NCBI RefSeq assembly: GCF_900102265.1
Contig: NZ_FNBH01000002.1
Coordinates: 620,001-684,000 of the forward strand
From: Epilithonimonas hungarica
Lineage (GTDB): Bacteria > Bacteroidota > Bacteroidia > Flavobacteriales > Weeksellaceae
Length of the DNA stretch: 64,000 nt
Direction: 5' to 3'
A program made the translations under genes and the position numbers. Below, piece by piece: positions 61,583-64,000 of this stretch. How positions within the stretch are numbered: position 1 is the stretch's first letter; each line of letters opens with the position of its first letter. The notes below the pieces were generated by a model that was given only the letters and a program-made list of their open reading frames with translations, searched no databases and had not been told where the DNA came from.

Positions 61583-62140
61583 TTAAAACTCTTCCGAGTA
61601 GTTGTCCTTTATATATTGTTCAACTTTGTCTTTTGCATAATGATAATTGGTCTTCAAAGTTCCGACAGACATATCCAGAATCTTCGAGATCTCCTCGTAA
61701 GGCAAATCATCATAATATCGCATATTGAAAACCAGCTTCTGCTTTTCCGGCAATGTCTGAATTGCTTTCTGCAACATAACCTGGATTTCCTCCGCATCTT
61801 TTCCAGCGTTATCTGCGACCAGATTCTGCATATGATATTCTGCATCTTCATCTGTCTTTTTCATCCGGTTCATTTTGTTGAGTTGCTGCAAAGATTCGTT
61901 GGTTGCAATTCTGTAGAGCCAAGTGTACAATTTGCTATCACTCTTGAACTGGTGAATATTCTGATACGCCTTGATAAATGTATCCTGCAAAACATCCTGA
62001 GCGAGGTCGTGGTCCACAATCAGTCGCCTGATATGCCAATAAAGCCGGCTCTGATAGGCATCCATCATCGCACGCAAACCTTTTTCCACAGTTTGAGGTG
62101 CAGATAAAAGCTTTACAATCTCCTCATCCTTTAGCTTCAT
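61583..62140 (-). CDS. ECF RNA polymerase sigma factor (RpoE-like)
   Basis: 185 residues. Sigma region 2: DLAQDVLQDTFIKAYQNIHQ with LYTWLYRIATNESLQQLNKM. Region 4: LPEKQKLVFNMRYYDDLPYE followed by EISKILDMSVGTLKTNYHYA, the helix-turn-helix for the -35 box. There is no extra C-terminal domain. It is the first gene of a minus-strand module of sigma, membrane protein and exported LTxxQ protein. A -7-like box TAACTTTG lies at 62183-62176 upstream. The stimulus and regulon are unknown; the sequences downstream suggest an envelope-stress type. Confidence 0.94.
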   Translation of the reverse strand: MKLKDEEIVKLLSAPQTVEKGLRAMMDAYQSRLYWHIRRLIVDHDLAQDVLQDTFIKAYQNIHQFKSDSKLYTWLYRIATNESLQQLNKMNRMKKTDEDAEYHMQNLVADNAGKDAEEIQVMLQKAIQTLPEKQKLVFNMRYYDDLPYEEISKILDMSVGTLKTNYHYAKDKVEQYIKDNYSEEF

Positions 62141-62269
62141 TCAGGGGTTTCGTAGTTTTGATTAAAAAATAAGACCAAAGTTAAATTATTTTTTCAATTT
62201 TCTTTGAAAAACATATTTGAACCTGTCATATTAATGATTATTAAAAATCATACCTATCTCACAAAATTT

Positions 62270-62277
62270 TATCTTTG
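62270..62277 (+). promoter_or_regulatory. -7 element abutting the DUF2520 gene start
   Basis: TATCTTTG ends four bases before the ATG at 62282, again predicting a leaderless transcript. No well-spaced TTG upstream. Confidence 0.5.
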
Positions 62278-62281
62278 TTAT

Positions 62282-63034
62282 ATGAAAACAGTCATTATTG
62301 GTTCGGGAAATGTCGCTTATCATTTAGCAAAAGCTTTTACTCAAAATAATATCCGGGTTCATCAGGTTTTCGGGAGAAATGAAATTGAATTAAGAAAAAT
62401 CTCCGAAGAGTTCAACATTCCTTTTTCTACGGATAAATTGGAAGATGCCGATTTCTATTTGATTTCTGTTTCAGACTCTTCGGTTGAACAAGTTTCAAGT
62501 TTAATTAAAAAAGAAAATGCATTAGTTGCTCATACTTCCGGTTCGCTTCCAATGGAAATTTTGAAAGGTAATTATAGAAAAGCAAGTTTCTATCCTTTGC
62601 AGACTTTTTCCAAAACCAAAAATCTCAATTATTCCAAAATTCCGTTTTTCATAGAAGCCGAAAATCAGATTGATGAAAAATCGTTATTTGAATTAGCTTC
62701 AATTATTTCAGAAAACGTGGAAACCTCGGATTATGAAAGAAGAAAATACATTCATCTGACGGCTGTTTTCGCCTGCAATTTTGTGAATCATCTTTTTGCA
62801 AGAGCGAAAGAGATATCGGATTCTCAGGATTTGCCTTTCGAATATTTTATTCCATTAATTGATGAAACTGTAGAAAAAATCCATCATCTGGAACCAAAAT
62901 CCGCACAAACCGGACCAGCCGTGAGAGGCGATGAAAGAATTTTAAAACTCCACGAAGAGCTCATTAATGATAATGAACATTTGAAAATTTATCAACTGAT
63001 GAATGAGTCGATTAAAAAAATGTATCATAAATAG
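62282..63034 (+). CDS. Rossmann-fold and DUF2520 domain protein
   Basis: 250 residues from the ATG at 62282; 26 further codons are open upstream but carry the promoter. N-terminal NAD(P)-binding motif TVIIGSGNVAYHLAKAFTQN, then QVFGRNEIELRK and AHTSGSLPMEIL. The C-terminal DUF2520 helices read SDYERRKYIHLTAVFACNFV, LFARAKEISDSQDLPFEYF and QTGPAVRGDERILKLHEEL. It resembles ketopantoate/prephenate reductase-like dehydrogenases; substrate unknown. Confidence 0.92.
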   Translation: MKTVIIGSGNVAYHLAKAFTQNNIRVHQVFGRNEIELRKISEEFNIPFSTDKLEDADFYLISVSDSSVEQVSSLIKKENALVAHTSGSLPMEILKGNYRKASFYPLQTFSKTKNLNYSKIPFFIEAENQIDEKSLFELASIISENVETSDYERRKYIHLTAVFACNFVNHLFARAKEISDSQDLPFEYFIPLIDETVEKIHHLEPKSAQTGPAVRGDERILKLHEELINDNEHLKIYQLMNESIKKMYHK

Positions 63035-63090
63035 TGTAACATTTTTGAGAATACTGCACTAATTATTAGAAAACAGAAAATATAGAAATT

Positions 63091-63996
63091 ATGAAATCTC
63101 TCAAAAAATTAGTCATTCTTCCTTTGTTATTATTAGGATTAATGGTTTCTGCTCAGGAAACAGCCAACCGTTTCTTTTATGAATTAAGCTTCAAACCGAA
63201 AAAAGATTCGGCAAAAATTGATAAGGTAATGGCTACTCTTGATATTGTGAAAGACAAATCGATCTATCAGGATTTCACAATCACAGCACAGGATTCCATC
63301 ATAAAAATGGCTGTGGAAGAAATGCAAAAAACCAAAGCTTGGAAAGACCTTTCGAAAACGATAAAAATGCCAAAATTCGCTTTCAAGATATATAAAATGT
63401 ATCCTGATATGAAAGAGCAATATGTTGACAGGATCAGCAAAAATCTTTTCGCTTACGAAGAAGCTATAAAATTCGACTGGAAAATCCTTTCTGACAAAGA
63501 AAAAATCGGAGAATACAATACTCAAAAAGCGACGACAGAATTTGGCGGAAGAAAATGGACGGCTTGGTTCTCAACTGATATTCCTTTTCAAGATGGGCCT
63601 TATAAATTCTATGGTTTACCTGGATTGATTGTGAAAATCGAGGATGAGGGCAAAAATTATTCCTGGCTGTTATCCGGAAACAAAACGGTAAAAAACTGGA
63701 AGGAATTCTCTTATGTAGAAGAATTACAGGCACAATCCGGAATGATAAGTAATGAGAAAAAAATAATTCCGAAAGATAAGTTTGATAAAGCTTACGCCGC
63801 CTACAAACAAGACCCGATGGCAGAATGGCGCGCCCAAGTCCCTCAAAATATGCTGACTATGAAAATGCCTGGAAGCGATATAACCATTGGAGAAATGATG
63901 AAAAATCAAGAGAAAATCGCAAAAGATTTCTTCAATGCCAACGACAACCCGATAGAAGTTGTTCAAGTCGCAGAGAAAGACAAAAAGAAAAAATAA
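63091..63996 (+). CDS. GLPGLI family exported protein
   Basis: 301 residues. Signal peptide KLVILPLLLLGLMVSAQE. The name-giving motif is present as FYGLPGLIVKIEDEGKNYSW (about 171-190), preceded by YNTQKATTEFGGRKWTAWFS. The family is restricted to Bacteroidota, is often found near outer-membrane proteins, and has no known biochemical activity. The gene is complete: its TAA at 63994-63996 lies four bases before the window end. It starts 57 bases after the DUF2520 gene. Confidence 0.93.
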   Translation: MKSLKKLVILPLLLLGLMVSAQETANRFFYELSFKPKKDSAKIDKVMATLDIVKDKSIYQDFTITAQDSIIKMAVEEMQKTKAWKDLSKTIKMPKFAFKIYKMYPDMKEQYVDRISKNLFAYEEAIKFDWKILSDKEKIGEYNTQKATTEFGGRKWTAWFSTDIPFQDGPYKFYGLPGLIVKIEDEGKNYSWLLSGNKTVKNWKEFSYVEELQAQSGMISNEKKIIPKDKFDKAYAAYKQDPMAEWRAQVPQNMLTMKMPGSDITIGEMMKNQEKIAKDFFNANDNPIEVVQVAEKDKKKK

Positions 63997-64000
63997 GTAT

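Overview
The window is chromosomal DNA from a member of the Bacteroidota, most likely family Weeksellaceae (Chryseobacterium / Epilithonimonas-like). The support is AT-rich sequence, promoters of the Bacteroidota type (-7 TAnnTTTG, -33 TTG), a type IX secretion C-terminal sorting domain, a GLPGLI-family protein, the alternative GlmU-family protein, a DUF4407 protein, and many short intergenic repeats typical of flavobacteria. Genus is inference. No rRNA, tRNA, CRISPR array, integrase or transposase was recognised.

Layout. 1-3571: haem-binding protein fragment, Ig-like lipoprotein, GlmU-family enzyme and ribosomal protein L31. 3703-6484: an unknown protein, an integral membrane protein and a two-component pair. 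6585-7450: an orphan small gene, a candidate structured non-coding RNA and a T9SS sorting-domain remnant. 7454-20597 (minus strand): a phenylacetate (paa) catabolic cluster holding the epoxidase paaABCDE, paaZ, paaJ, paaH, an enoyl-CoA hydratase-like gene, a TetR regulator and a fused 2-oxoacid dehydrogenase E1. It is probably expressed from a promoter at 20659-20689 whose -33 box lies inside a palindromic operator. Several gene junctions hold different intergenic repeats. 20790-25950: beta-helix lipoprotein, MazG-like protein, aroA, two unknown exported proteins and an SDR. 26002-34164: an outer-membrane barrel, guaB, a T9SS cargo protein, a DUF4407 protein, YihY and a gamma carbonic anhydrase. 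34528-38013: NifU-like scaffold, a ferrochelatase with an internal cysteine cluster, a VOC protein and an FRG-domain protein. 38239-46753: M16 protease, PAP2 phosphatase, ruvC, a PIF1/RecD-like helicase, serS and a lipoprotein. 46779-52830: asnB, a flippase, a glycosyltransferase, a small conserved protein and a GT-C-like membrane protein, suggesting a small glycan locus. 52857-57909: an Fe-S electron-transfer pair and an MCE protein, with the pair split by an ATPase/nuclease-like cassette. 58034-62140: a PpiD/SurA-like foldase and an ECF sigma / membrane anti-sigma-like / exported LTxxQ protein module. 62282-63996: a DUF2520 protein and a GLPGLI protein.

The strongest candidate for something undescribed is the two-gene cassette at 53644-55568. 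It pairs an OLD/SMC-like ABC ATPase that has no TOPRIM domain with a 176-residue protein carrying a possible PD-(D/E)XK signature, and it sits between two Fe-S genes that would normally be neighbours. The second is a family of four intergenic elements (14677-14760, 16314-16419, 27618-27718, 34193-34275). They share two conserved arms around a long T/A stem, and their outer stem changes sequence while keeping pairing. All function calls come from reading motifs; no database search was possible.
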